A stretch of DNA of 63,185 nt. Origin: Sphingobium cyanobacteriorum (GTDB taxonomy: Bacteria > Pseudomonadota > Alphaproteobacteria > Sphingomonadales > Sphingomonadaceae). The notes below the pieces were generated by a model. That model did no database searches. It worked only from the letters and a program-made list of their open reading frames with translations, and was not told the DNA's origin. The translations under genes and the position numbers were made by a program. Shown here piece by piece: positions 1-9,296 of the stretch (its first letter is position 1; the number at the start of each line of letters is the position of its first letter). The stretch is taken from contig NZ_JAUQOM010000015.1 of the NCBI RefSeq assembly GCF_030580935.1, forward strand, positions 1-63,185, written 5' to 3'.

Positions 1-123
1 AAATTACACCAATGCCGGGGGGAGTGGCCCTCGGGCTACGCCCTCACGCCACTCCCCCCGGCATGTAACACGATGGCCTGGTTTTACGCCGCCGAATGGC
101 CGACTTTTGCTCCGCCGTTGACA
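1..123. mobile_element. Terminal 123 bp of an insertion sequence (left copy)
   Basis: Bases 1-123 are the exact reverse complement of 63063-63185, and identity stops abruptly at TTGACA/TGTCAA. Inside lies a strong hairpin (about 14-62) with CCGGGGGGAGTGG/CCACTCCCCCCGG arms. Read outward, the element begins TGTCAACGGCGG and encodes a short C-terminal-like stretch ending NGGAKVGHSAA. The primase gene is cut exactly at this boundary. I infer one end of a multicopy IS where assembly stopped. A TGT...ACA end resembles IS21-type elements, but I cannot assign the family. Confidence 0.7.
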
Positions 124-894
124 CTCGCCTCCCGGATCATTGTCGATGAACAAGTGGAGCTCGCGCACACTCTCGGGAATCGCGACGAGGCCGAACCGCT
201 CGTTCCCGAGCGTTGCCCAGCAAGGAATCCCAAACAGCTGCATGGCTGACAGGGCGCTTTCGATACCTTCGGCAAGGCCCAACCGGCCCGCGGCTGGCGG
301 GGCAAGTCTGACAGCACCACAGCTGAGGCTTCCCAGCGCACGCTTGGGACGCTCGAAACCCGCCAACTTGCCGCTCGCAGTATCGATAAACGTCCTGTGC
401 ACCGCTATTATGCCGATGTCAGTCGTGACGGCCGCCAACATTGCAGGGAGGAACTGGACCGCGCCACGTGGTCCGAGCGGCGTGCGCTCGAGGTAACGGA
501 GCTGATCAGAGGCACGCAGGATCCCGCGCTGCGCGAGGTATCCTTCGGCAGGGCTGTCGGAGATCGCCGTCGCCGATTGCCACAAACGCCGCGCGTTGGA
601 ATCGAAGGCCCTATTTTCCTGTCGATCAGCGACCACGGCACTAGAGCCATCGAACAGGTCACGGCTGCGAACACCCTGGCGGCCCAGTGCTGCTATGACC
701 TCCTCGTTCGAGCATCCCGCGAAGCAATGAAACAGGATCGCCTTTCTTCCCAGTGTCACGCTCAAAGAGGGAGTTCGGTCATCATGCGCCGGGCAGCAGC
801 ACATGCCTTTGCCCCGACTCCATGTACCCTGAAGGCTTTCGACGATCGCGCGGGCGCGGCGTTCGAGTTGATGAGGTTTGTCTAACGGGGGCAT
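124..894 (-). pseudogene. Toprim-domain primase-like protein, truncated by IS
   Basis: About 257 residues of a DUF7146/toprim-type primase-like protein remain. The start at 894 (MPPLDKPHQLE) fits the homologous-looking N-terminus better than the longer frame to 957. An N-terminal zinc-ribbon-like segment CCCPAHDDRTPSLSV followed by HCFAGCS matches the CHC2-like region of plasmid and ICE primases. The C-terminal GLAEGIESALSA and LFIDNDPGGE blocks match toprim acidic motifs. Coding breaks at 124, directly after GGE, where the terminal IS begins, and the frame then reads into IS sequence. Such genes are typical of integrative elements and plasmids, consistent with the neighbouring transglycosylase and integrase. 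Confidence 0.75.
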
Positions 895-1018
895 CGACCT
901 TCTCCGGTTGAGGTGCCCTCCCCGTGCAGCCTCCACTCTGCACTCGCGCCAAACCAATTTCCTACGCCGCTTGTTCTATATATGTTCTCACTCGATTCGG
1001 CTATGGAAGGATCGAAAA

Positions 1019-1675
1019 ATGACAATGAAAGCTATCTTGGTCGCAGGCATCGCGATCACCTCTGCTACCTCCGCCAGAGCCCAGGATTTGCCCGCGCCAG
1101 CCACAATCGAAGCCCCCGCCAGCCACTCCGAAGGCATCCGGATTGCTGAAACGTCGAACGGCTTCCAGCTGGTCGAGCATGGGCTGTGGTCATCCCGTCA
1201 TGCTGGCCCGGCATCTGGTCTCATTGTTCCACAAAATGGCCGGGTGAACCTGCCATACAGATACGAACCCAAAGCCACACGTGGCCCGTCCGACTTCAGG
1301 CGAGCAAGCTACCTTCCCCACATCTATGCGGCGGAAGCGAAGTACTCATTGCCCGCGGGCCTGCTCGATGCGCTCGTATGGACAGAATCTCGATATAACC
1401 CCTTCGCCGTCAGCCCTGCAGGCGCAGCAGGTCTTGGACAGCTGATGCCAGCCACGGCAAAAGAACTCGGGGTCCTCAATCGCTTCGATCCTATGGCCAA
1501 CATCTTCGGCGCGGCGCGGTATCTGCGGCAGATGCTCGACAGGTTCGGCGTGGTTCACCTCGCGGTGGCTGCCTACAATGCGGGTCCCGGCGCAGTGGAA
1601 CGCGCAGGCGGCATTCCCCGGAATGGCGAGACGCCCGGATATGTCCAAGAGGTCCTTCGACAATGGCGTTTCTAA
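1019..1675 (+). CDS. VirB1-like lytic transglycosylase (SLT domain)
   Basis: A 218-aa exported murein hydrolase. The start at 1019 is chosen for the GGAAGG ribosome site ten bases upstream and because it gives a signal peptide (MTMKAILVAGIAIT...ARAQ). The C-terminal SLT domain shows the catalytic Glu in LVWTESRYNPFAVSP, the AGLGQLMP block and AAYNAGPGAV. The family cleaves peptidoglycan glycan strands. Small versions beside integrases usually open the wall for a type IV secretion channel. It is divergent from the truncated primase, and no virB genes are visible here, so the conjugation role is inferred from context. Confidence 0.8.
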   Translation: MTMKAILVAGIAITSATSARAQDLPAPATIEAPASHSEGIRIAETSNGFQLVEHGLWSSRHAGPASGLIVPQNGRVNLPYRYEPKATRGPSDFRRASYLPHIYAAEAKYSLPAGLLDALVWTESRYNPFAVSPAGAAGLGQLMPATAKELGVLNRFDPMANIFGAARYLRQMLDRFGVVHLAVAAYNAGPGAVERAGGIPRNGETPGYVQEVLRQWRF

Positions 1676-1762
1676 AGATCGACACACGATAGCCAGAGCA
1701 CGGCCCGTCATCCTGCGGTTTCTAGCTGTGCGGATTTGTAGCGGTTGCGAACCCCTGTGAGA

Positions 1763-3034
1763 TTAGCCGTCTTTGACTTCGACTGGGTACTTGGCTGCAA
1801 TCTGCATTACCTCCTTACCCCACAGCGCCAACGCCTCCCGTTTCTCGTTGGTATACTGGTGACGGTGATAGACGCCAGCGACGCCAGCCATAGCTGATCC
1901 TGACTGGTGATTGAGGACCGCCTCAGAAACCACCAAGGGTATGCCAAGACGCTGGAGACCGGTTGCCACCGTCCGTCGAATATCATGCATTGTGAAGTGA
2001 CCGGCCTCATAGCCGAGCTTCTCGTCCACGCTTGCCCTGATGCGCTTCCAGGCCTTCGATAGTCCGCTGACGCTGTTCGTATTGGTGACCTTCGATGCCA
2101 ACAGGATCTGGGATTGCTTATGGGCCTCGTCAGGGTCGATGCCAGCCGCCATGAATATCTCGGTAATGACTGCCAGGGCCTGCGCGGATAGCGGCACCAC
2201 ATTCGCCTTGCCGTTTTTCGCTCGGTCGCCCGGAACTGTCCAGACTCTCGCCTTGAAATCGAACTCGTCGCACGCTGCATCGAGCACCTCGCCCCGGCGC
2301 TGAGCTGTAAGGACAAGCATCTGCACAAGATGACCGAATGGATAGCCATCCTCAACAGCAGACTGCCATAGTGCTGCTAGCTCGCGGTCGCTCAGTACAC
2401 GATCTCGAGGTTCATTCCGCTTCGGGCGCCACGCATCCCGGCAGGGGTTGGCTGGCATATGCTCAAGTCTGGTGAGCGCCCACGTGTAGAAGGTCGAAAG
2501 ATGGCGATACACGATGCGCGCCATCGTCAGGGTTTCCTTGCCCCGCTCGAACGCAATTTTCTCAACGAAGCGGCTCACGTCACTTCGGGTAATGGAGTCC
2601 GCGAGCCGGTCTCCAATCTCGGGCTCGATGTATTTTCGGAACACTCGATCGAACTCCCTCGCGCTCCGCTTTTTGCCCTCGATCTGCTGAGCAAGGTACG
2701 TCTCGTAGAGCTCCGCGACTGTCCCGACGCCTTTTGATCCCTTCCTCTTTGCGCCCGCTTTTCTGGCGATGCTCTTGCCCTGTTCGACATCGACAAGCAG
2801 ATCGCGCGCCTTCTTGCGGGCATGGGCCAGTGTAAAGCTCGGCCCATGGCGTCCGATTGTCACATTCAACCATTTGCCCTGAACCCGCTTGCGCAGAATG
2901 TACGTCTTGATACCACTGGCCCCCATGCGGAGCCTAAGACCGGGTACGATACCATCGGCGAGCTCAATCTGACCCGCAGTCGGCGCCTTCAGCCCTGCGA
3001 TCTTTGCGTCCGTCAAACCTACTTTGTTCGCCAT
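1763..3034 (-). CDS. P4-type tyrosine integrase
   Basis: A 423-aa site-specific recombinase of usual length for P4/prophage-type island integrases. The N-terminus (TDAKIAGLKAP, LADGIVPGLRLR) is the DUF4102 arm-binding domain, and a core-binding domain lies near residues 105-190. The catalytic domain shows Arg in TAQRRGEVLDA, His and Arg in MHDIRRTVATG, and the nucleophile Tyr in GVYHRHQY. Its 5' end lies 132 bp from a tRNA-Lys 3' fragment (3166-3210), the expected position of an attachment site. It should catalyse integration and excision of the island to the left. Confidence 0.9.
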   Translation of the reverse strand: MANKVGLTDAKIAGLKAPTAGQIELADGIVPGLRLRMGASGIKTYILRKRVQGKWLNVTIGRHGPSFTLAHARKKARDLLVDVEQGKSIARKAGAKRKGSKGVGTVAELYETYLAQQIEGKKRSAREFDRVFRKYIEPEIGDRLADSITRSDVSRFVEKIAFERGKETLTMARIVYRHLSTFYTWALTRLEHMPANPCRDAWRPKRNEPRDRVLSDRELAALWQSAVEDGYPFGHLVQMLVLTAQRRGEVLDAACDEFDFKARVWTVPGDRAKNGKANVVPLSAQALAVITEIFMAAGIDPDEAHKQSQILLASKVTNTNSVSGLSKAWKRIRASVDEKLGYEAGHFTMHDIRRTVATGLQRLGIPLVVSEAVLNHQSGSAMAGVAGVYHRHQYTNEKREALALWGKEVMQIAAKYPVEVKDG

Positions 3035-3165
3035 ATGTGCCTGCTACCTTAGGTAGCTTTTTGTAGTGGATACTGGAGAACATTTCAAGAACAATGCGGA
3101 CTATGAATCGCAGATTTCCGCCATTTTTGGACACATGCGGACGCGCAAGGACCCTCTGATCATGG

Positions 3166-3210
3166 CTCTTAATCAGCGGGTCCTAGGTTCGAGCCCTAGT
3201 GCGTCCACCA
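3166..3210 (+). repeat. tRNA-Lys(CTT) 3' fragment, island attachment scar
   Basis: The 45 bases from the anticodon loop (CTCTTAA) to the encoded CCA match the 3' half of a bacterial tRNA-Lys(CTT), with a TTCGAGC T-loop. The sequence 5' of it cannot form a D arm or a 7-base anticodon loop, so this is a fragment, not a gene. Adjacent to the integrase, it is best read as the displaced 3' end left by integration of the island lying to its left; the intact tRNA should be at the other end, outside the window. Confidence 0.75.
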
Positions 3211-3334
3211 TTACTCCTCCAATGAAAACCGCTATTTATCGAATATCGAGCGTGCTCTCGTTCGTCGCCAGCATTTGCGTGATAGCACTATACGCGCGAC
3301 TGCGCCGTTCGCAGCCACTGCTGGGACAGTGCAG

Positions 3335-3502
3335 CTCTTCTTACCCCTCAAAACCGAGCGGATCAGAAGGACTATCTACAGATCGCGAGATCAGGCCAGA
3401 GCCGATATGTTCGATTATATCGAGAGATTTTACAATCCGGCACGCCGACACTCGACATTGGGGATCTCAGCCCCATCGACTTCGAGCGACAGGCTGGTGT
3501 AG
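3335..3502 (+). pseudogene. IS3-family transposase OrfB remnant
   Basis: A short open stretch encodes LKTERIRRTIYRSRDQAR and FYNPARRHSTLG, the conserved C-terminal part of the IS3-family DDE transposase, including the RRHSTLG signature. The upstream catalytic domain and orfA are missing, and no inverted repeats were seen. It is a decayed fragment next to the tRNA-Lys attachment scar. Confidence 0.8.
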
Positions 3503-3554
3503 CCTGAATGCGCTTATCTCGATGCGATGTCCACCAAAACGGCAGCAGGCCACT

Positions 3555-3902
3555 CATACCGGCCAAGGCCTATGAGAGCCAGGTTGCAGACGCGCTGGTG
3601 ATCGGTGACGAGCGCGCCGTCTATGCCGGCAAGGCGTATGAGAAACGCAGCCGGCGGGCCGATCTCTCAAGGCGCGTGGCATCAGGAACCGCATCCAGCA
3701 CCGCCGCACCAACGTTCAGCGCATGCTGTCCGACTGGCAGAGCGCGCGCAACAAACTGATTGGCCGTATCCGCGCACGTTCAGCCCCCCCTCAAGCGAGG
3801 CGGCTACGGACTGACCCGGACGCGATATCGCGGGCTTTCCCGCTGCGCACCCATCTCGACATCGCCATCATCGCCTATAATCGGGGCCGCATCACAGCCT
3901 GA
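3555..3902 (+). pseudogene. IS5-family transposase remnant, frameshifted
   Basis: Pieces of an IS5-type transposase C-terminus appear in successive frames: YESQVADALVIGDE, VYAGKAYEKRSRRADL, then RMLSDWQSARNKLIG and YGLTRTRYRGL. Frame changes are needed between them, so the gene is dead. Together with the IS3 remnant it fills the stretch 3211-4046, where I see no intact gene; 3903-4046 holds nothing recognisable. Confidence 0.75.
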
Positions 3903-4046
3903 ACACCGCAACATCATCCGCCAAGGTCGGGAGAAGCGGAAAGTTGGCCTGAACACGCACAGGCATCAGCCGTCCCGGCCGTCGCACAATGAGCATCGGG
4001 CTATATTCTCAGAGGTTTCGCGAAGGCGGGAACCCATCTCCCGGCC

Positions 4047-4625
4047 TCATGCCCCTATCGCCCTGACCGCGCCCTTATGCGCCTTGGCATTGTGGACATA
4101 ATGGTCCACCCCTTCGCGCATGTCGATCAGCGCCGCATCGCTCAAATCGCGCATATATTTGGCCGGGCGCCCCGCCCAGAGCTGGCGGTGCGCCACCGTC
4201 TTGCCGCCGGGTAACAGCGCGCCCGCCGCCAGCATGGCGTCGCTTTCGACGCACGCGCCGCTCATGACGATCGCGCCCAGCCCGACGAAGGCCCGGTCGT
4301 GTAACACGCAGCCATGGATCATCGCCATATGGCCGATCAGCACATCGTCGCCGATGATCGTGGGCCAGCCATCGGCGGGGCGGCCATCGGCGCGGTCGCC
4401 GGGGCTGTCGCAATGGACGACGCTGCCGTCCTGGATATTGGTCCGCGCGCCGATCCGCACCCGGTTCACATCGGCGCGGATGACGCAATTATACCAGATG
4501 CTGGCGTCCTGCCCGATCTCCACATCGCCGATGATGCGGCATCCCGGCGCGATGAATGCGCTGGGGTGGATGACCGGCGTCTTGCCATTGAACGGGATGA
4601 TGGAGACATCGGGATAATCGGTCAT
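4047..4625 (-). CDS. Gamma-class carbonic anhydrase family protein
   Basis: 192 aa folding as a left-handed beta-helix of hexapeptide repeats (V-I-x-P-S-A-F-I-x-P-G and similar). Candidate zinc-ligand histidines appear in SVVHCDS and in the HMAMIHG pair, as in the YrdA/PaaY/gamma-CA family. Members are trimeric cytoplasmic metalloproteins, some with CO2 hydration activity and some with other or unknown roles. Start 4625 (MTDYPDVSIIPFNGK) lies one base after the hemB stop, so the two genes are almost certainly co-transcribed with hemB upstream. The exact activity is not provable from sequence. Confidence 0.88.
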   Translation of the reverse strand: MTDYPDVSIIPFNGKTPVIHPSAFIAPGCRIIGDVEIGQDASIWYNCVIRADVNRVRIGARTNIQDGSVVHCDSPGDRADGRPADGWPTIIGDDVLIGHMAMIHGCVLHDRAFVGLGAIVMSGACVESDAMLAAGALLPGGKTVAHRQLWAGRPAKYMRDLSDAALIDMREGVDHYVHNAKAHKGAVRAIGA

Positions 4626-4626
4626 G

Positions 4627-5670
4627 TCAGGCACCCAGCAACCGCGCGGCGTGCAGCGCATGATAGGTCAGCACACCGCTGCACCCCGCCCGCTTGAACG
4701 CCATCAATGTTTCCAGGATCAGCGCGTCGCGGTCCCCCGCCCCTGCTGCCGCGGCATGTTCGATCATCGCATATTCGCCCGACACCTGATAGGCGAACAC
4801 CGGCACGGCGAAGCGGTCGCGCACCCGCGCCACGATGTCGAGATAGGGCAGGCCCGGCTTCACCATCACGCTGTCCGCCCCTTCAGCCAGGTCCAGCGCG
4901 ACTTCGCGCAGCGCTTCCTCCCCATTGGCGGGGTCCATCTGGTAATTTTTCTTGTCGCCTTTCAGCAACCCGCGCGATCCCACCGCATCGCGGAACGGGC
5001 CGTAGAAGGCACTGGCATATTTGGCGGCATAGGCCATGATCTGGACATTGGCATGGCCGCCCTGCTCCAGCGCGGCGCGGATTGCGCCGACGCGGCCGTC
5101 CATCATGTCGCTGGGCGCGATGATGTCCGCGCCGGCCGCCGCCTGGTTGAGCGACTGGCCGATCAATATATCGATCGTCGCATCGTTCAGCACATAGCCG
5201 CTGCCGTCCAGCAGCCCGTCCTGCCCATGGGCGGTATAGGGGTCGAGCGCCACGTCGGTCAGCACGCCGATATCGGGCACCGCATCCTTGATCGCGCGGA
5301 TCGCCCGGCACATGAGGTTATCGGGATTGAGCGCTTCGACGCCATCGTCGCTGCGTCGGTCGGGCTGAGTATTGGGGAACAGCGCAAGGCAGGGAATGCC
5401 CGCATCGCGCGCATCCCGCGCCCGCTCCACCATCAGGTCCACCGACCAGCGCGACACGCCGGGCAAGGCGGCAATCGGCTCCTCGACCTGGCGGCCTTCG
5501 GTTACGAACAGCGGCCAGAGAAAATCACTGGGCGACAGCCGGTTTTCGGCGTGCATCGCCCGGCTCCAGGCGGAGGCGCGGGTGCGGCGCATACGCAGCG
5601 CCGGATAGGGTGCATGGGTCATCGCGCGGGTGTAGGCGCGGGCGTGCGAGGGATCAAGCGGGGCGGTCAT
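4627..5670 (-). CDS. hemB: Delta-aminolevulinic acid dehydratase (porphobilinogen synthase)
   Basis: A 347-aa enzyme that condenses two 5-aminolevulinate molecules to porphobilinogen in haem biosynthesis. Conserved blocks include FVTEG, the metal/active-site region APSDMMDGRVGAIR, and the two Schiff-base lysines in YAAKYASAFYGP and VMVKPGLPYLD. A longer open frame continues to 5883 but lacks family similarity. I favour 5670 (MTAPLDPSHARAY); 5622 (MTHAPYPALRM) is a real alternative. Chromosomal housekeeping gene, first of a two-gene unit with the gamma-carbonic anhydrase. Confidence 0.95.
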   Translation of the reverse strand: MTAPLDPSHARAYTRAMTHAPYPALRMRRTRASAWSRAMHAENRLSPSDFLWPLFVTEGRQVEEPIAALPGVSRWSVDLMVERARDARDAGIPCLALFPNTQPDRRSDDGVEALNPDNLMCRAIRAIKDAVPDIGVLTDVALDPYTAHGQDGLLDGSGYVLNDATIDILIGQSLNQAAAGADIIAPSDMMDGRVGAIRAALEQGGHANVQIMAYAAKYASAFYGPFRDAVGSRGLLKGDKKNYQMDPANGEEALREVALDLAEGADSVMVKPGLPYLDIVARVRDRFAVPVFAYQVSGEYAMIEHAAAAGAGDRDALILETLMAFKRAGCSGVLTYHALHAARLLGA

Positions 5671-5959
5671 ACAGGGCGACTGGACGCCCTTCTCCGATAG
5701 GCAGCCTTGCCGGCACAGCCGGCTAGGCGAAGTTGGAAGAGGGGGAGGAATGACCGCCAAGAAACGAAGTCGCAACTTGCTCCTTCTGCTATCGGAAATG
5801 AGACGGCAGATAAAAGCCGACGGAACGCCAACGACCATTTTTGGTCCCTCCACCAGATTATCCCCACTCTTGAAACCGGCCACTTATTCAGATGACAGGT
5901 CGGAGGCGGAATGACGAAATCGGGTGGAAAGCGGACATTCCTGCTTCACCAAGGGAAAA
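5671..5959. other. Intergenic region upstream of hemB
   Basis: 289 bp between hemB and a minus-strand hypothetical gene. It must contain the hemB promoter. I see only a short GCCGGCACAGCCGGC palindrome around 5708-5722 and no convincing gene. Confidence 0.4.
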
Positions 5960-6490
5960 CTATAAACCCAGACCATGGCGCATCCGCTGCCACCACGAAC
6001 CTTGCCCCGACGACCCCGATGCCAAGATTCGCTTCGCTTGCGCTTCGGGGACACCAAGCATAAGCGCGATCTCCTCCACTGAAATGTCGGGCCGTTCCCT
6101 CCGCAGGTCTTGCGCAGTCCACACCAGCGACGCCGGGAGTTGCTCTAAGAAGATGCAAGGTCGAATGCGCAAGGCGTGTCCTGTCTTGAGCACGCGCTCG
6201 TAGCTGAGAAACTCGATCGGCCATTCCGCATTGATGGAGATGCGGGTGGCCTCATCGACGGTCAACCGTCGTAGGAAGTGTTCATCGAAGATGCGCTCTT
6301 CTTGAGCAATCATCCAATGCTGGCCACAGGCCCGGCACCGCGAAAGATGTAGCCACCAAATGTCTCCACCATGATCGATGACATTCTCGACGGTCGCAAA
6401 CACTCGCTCGTCGAGACCGTCGCCGCCCATTGGAACTGCGGCCAAGTCTGGCAGGGATGCGCAACAGCAAGGGCTCGACTCTTCATTCAC
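5960..6490 (-). CDS. Hypothetical protein (176 aa)
   Basis: I do not recognise this gene. Protein features are an N-terminal cysteine cluster (SPCCCASLPDL), a CRACGQHW motif around residue 54 that with the first cluster could bind metal, and a C-terminal helix-turn-helix-like stretch (ISVEEIALMLGVPEAQAKRIL). No signal peptide or membrane segment is visible. It is preceded by an intact IS1595 insertion that landed 57 bp upstream of its start, which may have altered its promoter. Confidence 0.6.
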   Translation of the reverse strand: MNEESSPCCCASLPDLAAVPMGGDGLDERVFATVENVIDHGGDIWWLHLSRCRACGQHWMIAQEERIFDEHFLRRLTVDEATRISINAEWPIEFLSYERVLKTGHALRIRPCIFLEQLPASLVWTAQDLRRERPDISVEEIALMLGVPEAQAKRILASGSSGQGSWWQRMRHGLGL

Positions 6491-6602
6491 TGAAGCATCA
6501 TGCAGTTAGGAACCAATGTCCGCTAGTGGGCCGATTGTTGCCGAATAATTTTTTGGCGTTATTATACTTGACGTACCCACTGTGAGAGGGTAGTCAAAAT
6601 GC

Positions 6603-7532
6603 ATGAGCAGCGCCCTTTCCGCCACGCACTTTCATAACGAAGAAGCCGCCTACGCCTACGTTGAGGCACGCATCTGGCCGGAAGGCCCGGTGTGCCCGCA
6701 CTGTGGCGGTGTGGATCGTATCAGCAAGATGCAGGGCAAGAGCACTCGCGTAGGCGTGTACAAGTGCTATCAGTGCCGCAAGCCGTTCACTGTGAAGATC
6801 GGCACCATCTTTGAGGACAGCAAGGTCGCAATGCATATCTGGCTGCAGGCGATGTACCTGATCGCGGGCAGCAAAAAGGGCATCAGCAGCAACCAGCTTC
6901 ATCGCACCCTTGGCGTCACCCTCAAGACCGCTTGGTTCATGTCGCATCGCATCCGTGAAGCGATGCGTTCGGACGATACCACCATGTTTGGTGGCGAAGG
7001 CGGCATTGTTGAGGTGGACGAAACTTTCATCGGCAAGTTGAAGGGCGTCGAGAAGAAGCGCGCCTTCCACCACAAGATGAAGGTTCTGGCGCTGGTTGAT
7101 CGGACCACTGGCAAGGCCCGCACCATGGTTATTGATGACGTGCGGGCTGAAACCTTGATGCCGATCGTGAAAGATAACGTGCGGGCTGAAACCCGCATCA
7201 TGACGGATGAGCATAGCGGATATCGCTCGATCAAGGATCATTTCTCCGCCCACGGCACCACCAGCCATGGCCGGGGCGAATATGTGAATGCCACCGATCG
7301 GACGATCCACAGCAACACCGTGGAAGGCTATTTCAGCATCTTCAAGCGCGGCATGAAGGGGGTCTATCAGTTCTGCGGCGAGCAGCATCTGCACCGCTAT
7401 CTGGCTGAGTTCGAGTTCCGGTATAACAACCGCATCGCGCTGGGCTGCAATGATGCCGACCGCGCCGACGCACTCCTTTCCGGGATCATCGGCAAGCGCC
7501 TGACTTACGCCCAATCTAGTGCGAGGGTCTGA
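6603..7532 (+). CDS. IS1595-family transposase
   Basis: 309 aa. The N-terminal zinc finger (CPHCGG then CYQCRKPFTVKIGTIFEDSK) is the hallmark of ISXO2/IS1595 transposases. The DDE-type nuclease follows, with first Asp in VEVDETFIGK, second in MTDEHSGYRS and the NTVEGYFSIFKRGMKGVY block, then HRYLAEFEFRYNNR near the end. It moves the element by cut-and-paste. The gene begins 48 bp inside the left inverted repeat and its stop overlaps the start of the next small ORF (TGATG), suggesting coupled translation. Confidence 0.95.
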   Translation: MSSALSATHFHNEEAAYAYVEARIWPEGPVCPHCGGVDRISKMQGKSTRVGVYKCYQCRKPFTVKIGTIFEDSKVAMHIWLQAMYLIAGSKKGISSNQLHRTLGVTLKTAWFMSHRIREAMRSDDTTMFGGEGGIVEVDETFIGKLKGVEKKRAFHHKMKVLALVDRTTGKARTMVIDDVRAETLMPIVKDNVRAETRIMTDEHSGYRSIKDHFSAHGTTSHGRGEYVNATDRTIHSNTVEGYFSIFKRGMKGVYQFCGEQHLHRYLAEFEFRYNNRIALGCNDADRADALLSGIIGKRLTYAQSSARV

Positions 7533-7690
7533 TGCCAAAAAAAACGAAACAGGAAACACAGGAGGAGCAGAGCGAGCGGTTCCGCGCCGAGGCCGAAAGG
7601 CTAATCGCCGCTGGCGAACTAAGCCCCACAGAGGCAGAGGCCGCGATTGACAACCTTGTGCGGAAGCAAGCGCGGAAGCCACCTAGTTAG
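7532..7690 (+). CDS. Small charged protein of the IS1595 element (52 aa)
   Basis: Starts at the ATG that overlaps the transposase stop codon and encodes a highly charged helical peptide (MPKKTKQETQEEQSERFRAE... ending RKQARKPPS). There is no recognisable domain. TGATG coupling and position inside the inverted repeats support it as a true accessory gene of the element. Its last eight bases overlap the 3' end of the convergent DUF262 gene. It might be an accessory transposition factor; this is a guess. Confidence 0.6.
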   Translation: MPKKTKQETQEEQSERFRAEAERLIAAGELSPTEAEAAIDNLVRKQARKPPS

Positions 7691-9296
7691 CCGCCGTGCT
7701 GTTGCAGAACGGGTGCTGCGGTGTTGCATTGGCCACCCTGCTAGAACCGCCGTCGCGTTTCGCCTGAATGTGCCCGGTTTGGATGCCGTTGCGGTGTATC
7801 AAGCCACGGCAAGTCGGGCACTTTGGAACAGTAGGTAGGGCACCGGCGATAAACGCGGCACCCTTGACCTCGCGTGTAAAGTTGCCTCCTTCCAGATTGA
7901 ACATCGGTTCCTCGTCCTGCGGTTCGATCAGGAACCCGTATTCTTCGGTCCCCCGGAGGAAAGTCGTGACCTCCTCGGGTGTCTGACTTTCCAGCAACCG
8001 GCTCAGGATCGCGCGATAGAAGCCCACAATTCGGGGCCGACTGCGGCTTGCGCTCCCCAGTTTACGGATCGCTTCCGTGATGCTGCGGTTAGCAAGGAGG
8101 ATGCCTTCAAACCCCTCCCGAACACTCGTGAAACCAAGATAATCTGGCGTGTCCCAATCTCGCATTAGATTGACGATACTAAGCAGCGCGGAAGGCTGAA
8201 ATGTTCCGGCTCGGCTGTAAAAATACAGGACCGGATGCAGGCCGAGCGACGATGGATGGTTAGAACATAGCCTCCACAATATCCGTCGCACCTCGGTAAG
8301 ATATGATAGGGTCAACGTGCCGTCGGGATCATCCGGCAGCTCGTCATTCTTCTTGCCGCTGGCGGAAGTTGAAAGACGGTTGCACAGCCCAACAAGGTCG
8401 AAAACGAATGGCAGCACGTGAGGCCCATATCCCTGCCCTGCTACTGGCAAATCGAGAGTTTTCACGGGTAGCTCAATAGGGGGCCTGAACATAAGATCAT
8501 GGATTTCGCGGCCTATGTCCTCGATCCGCTTCTGTGTGCCGGAATGGAAACGATGCCAATAGTTATGCCCGGTTCCGCCTCTTAGGATCGCGCGGGAAGT
8601 CAGGGCGGGCGCTGACCGCCTAGCCTTCAATATCCGCTGCTCGGTATCGTTGATCCGCTCACCACCCTGGTTGATCCTAAAGAACGATTTTTCAGCACGT
8701 TCTGCGTCCTGTGTCCTGATCCATTGAACCTCGATGTTCTGCCAACCCATCCGCTGCGCCCGCTCTTTTACCGCTGGGTCGGCGCGGTCGGGATTATCTA
8801 TTGCGTCGCGGTGAGTACGGTAGGAGCCGACGGTTGAGTTCACCAATTCCCGCGTCTTGTTGGCGGCCTTAATCTGATCTTCCGGGATGACGTTATGGAA
8901 GAAGCGGCGGCTAACCTCGCCATCACCATAATCGTCGTGAACCCATGCGATCAGGGCGCTAAGACGGTGCGCTCCGTCAATTACAAAAACGTCACTTCCA
9001 CTTCGCCACAGAATAATCGCCGGGATAAGCTCGCGGCTTAGAAACGTCTGAATGATCCCGGCGACCGCATCGGGCTGCCAATCAGAAGTCTCGCGCTGGA
9101 AGTCGGGCTTTCGCAACGACTGATAAAGCCAGCCCTTCGGCTCCAACCCGGTCACGTAAATCGCGTTGATATCCTCTCCGCCTTCGCCGGTAGCAGCCAA
9201 GTCGGCACGCTCTATCAGCGCATCGAGGTTCACAACGTTCGTAGTAGTGCGTGCCATTTCCCCGACTTCCCATGCCTTAGGCCAGTTAATGGTCAT
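7683..9296 (-). CDS. DUF262 / HNH-like passenger protein of IS1595 element
   Basis: A 537-aa protein. The N-terminal half is a DUF262 (ParB-superfamily) domain with QRETSDWQPDAVAGIIQTFL, the VIDGAHRLSALIAWVHD motif and FFRINQGGERINDTEQ. The C-terminal 50 residues resemble a His-Me-finger nuclease: CPTCRGLI, a His in GHIQAKRDGG, an Asn, then HPFCNS. DUF262-HNH proteins (GmrSD-like) are known in phage defence against modified DNA. Here the gene lies inside the IS inverted repeats, so it travels with the transposase. The start could also be 9257 (MARTTTNVV), which has a purine-rich upstream site. Confidence 0.8.
   Translation of the reverse strand: MTINWPKAWEVGEMARTTTNVVNLDALIERADLAATGEGGEDINAIYVTGLEPKGWLYQSLRKPDFQRETSDWQPDAVAGIIQTFLSRELIPAIILWRSGSDVFVIDGAHRLSALIAWVHDDYGDGEVSRRFFHNVIPEDQIKAANKTRELVNSTVGSYRTHRDAIDNPDRADPAVKERAQRMGWQNIEVQWIRTQDAERAEKSFFRINQGGERINDTEQRILKARRSAPALTSRAILRGGTGHNYWHRFHSGTQKRIEDIGREIHDLMFRPPIELPVKTLDLPVAGQGYGPHVLPFVFDLVGLCNRLSTSASGKKNDELPDDPDGTLTLSYLTEVRRILWRLCSNHPSSLGLHPVLYFYSRAGTFQPSALLSIVNLMRDWDTPDYLGFTSVREGFEGILLANRSITEAIRKLGSASRSRPRIVGFYRAILSRLLESQTPEEVTTFLRGTEEYGFLIEPQDEEPMFNLEGGNFTREVKGAAFIAGALPTVPKCPTCRGLIHRNGIQTGHIQAKRDGGSSRVANATPQHPFCNSTAAN

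Noticed and set aside
3139..3210. Complete tRNA-Lys gene
   Set aside because: Only the 3' half fits. GGACGCG could pair with the acceptor end, but no D arm or 7-base anticodon loop can be formed from the 5' sequence.
4624..5700. 358-aa plus-strand frame over hemB
   Set aside because: Antisense shadow of hemB; His/Arg-rich product with no domain.
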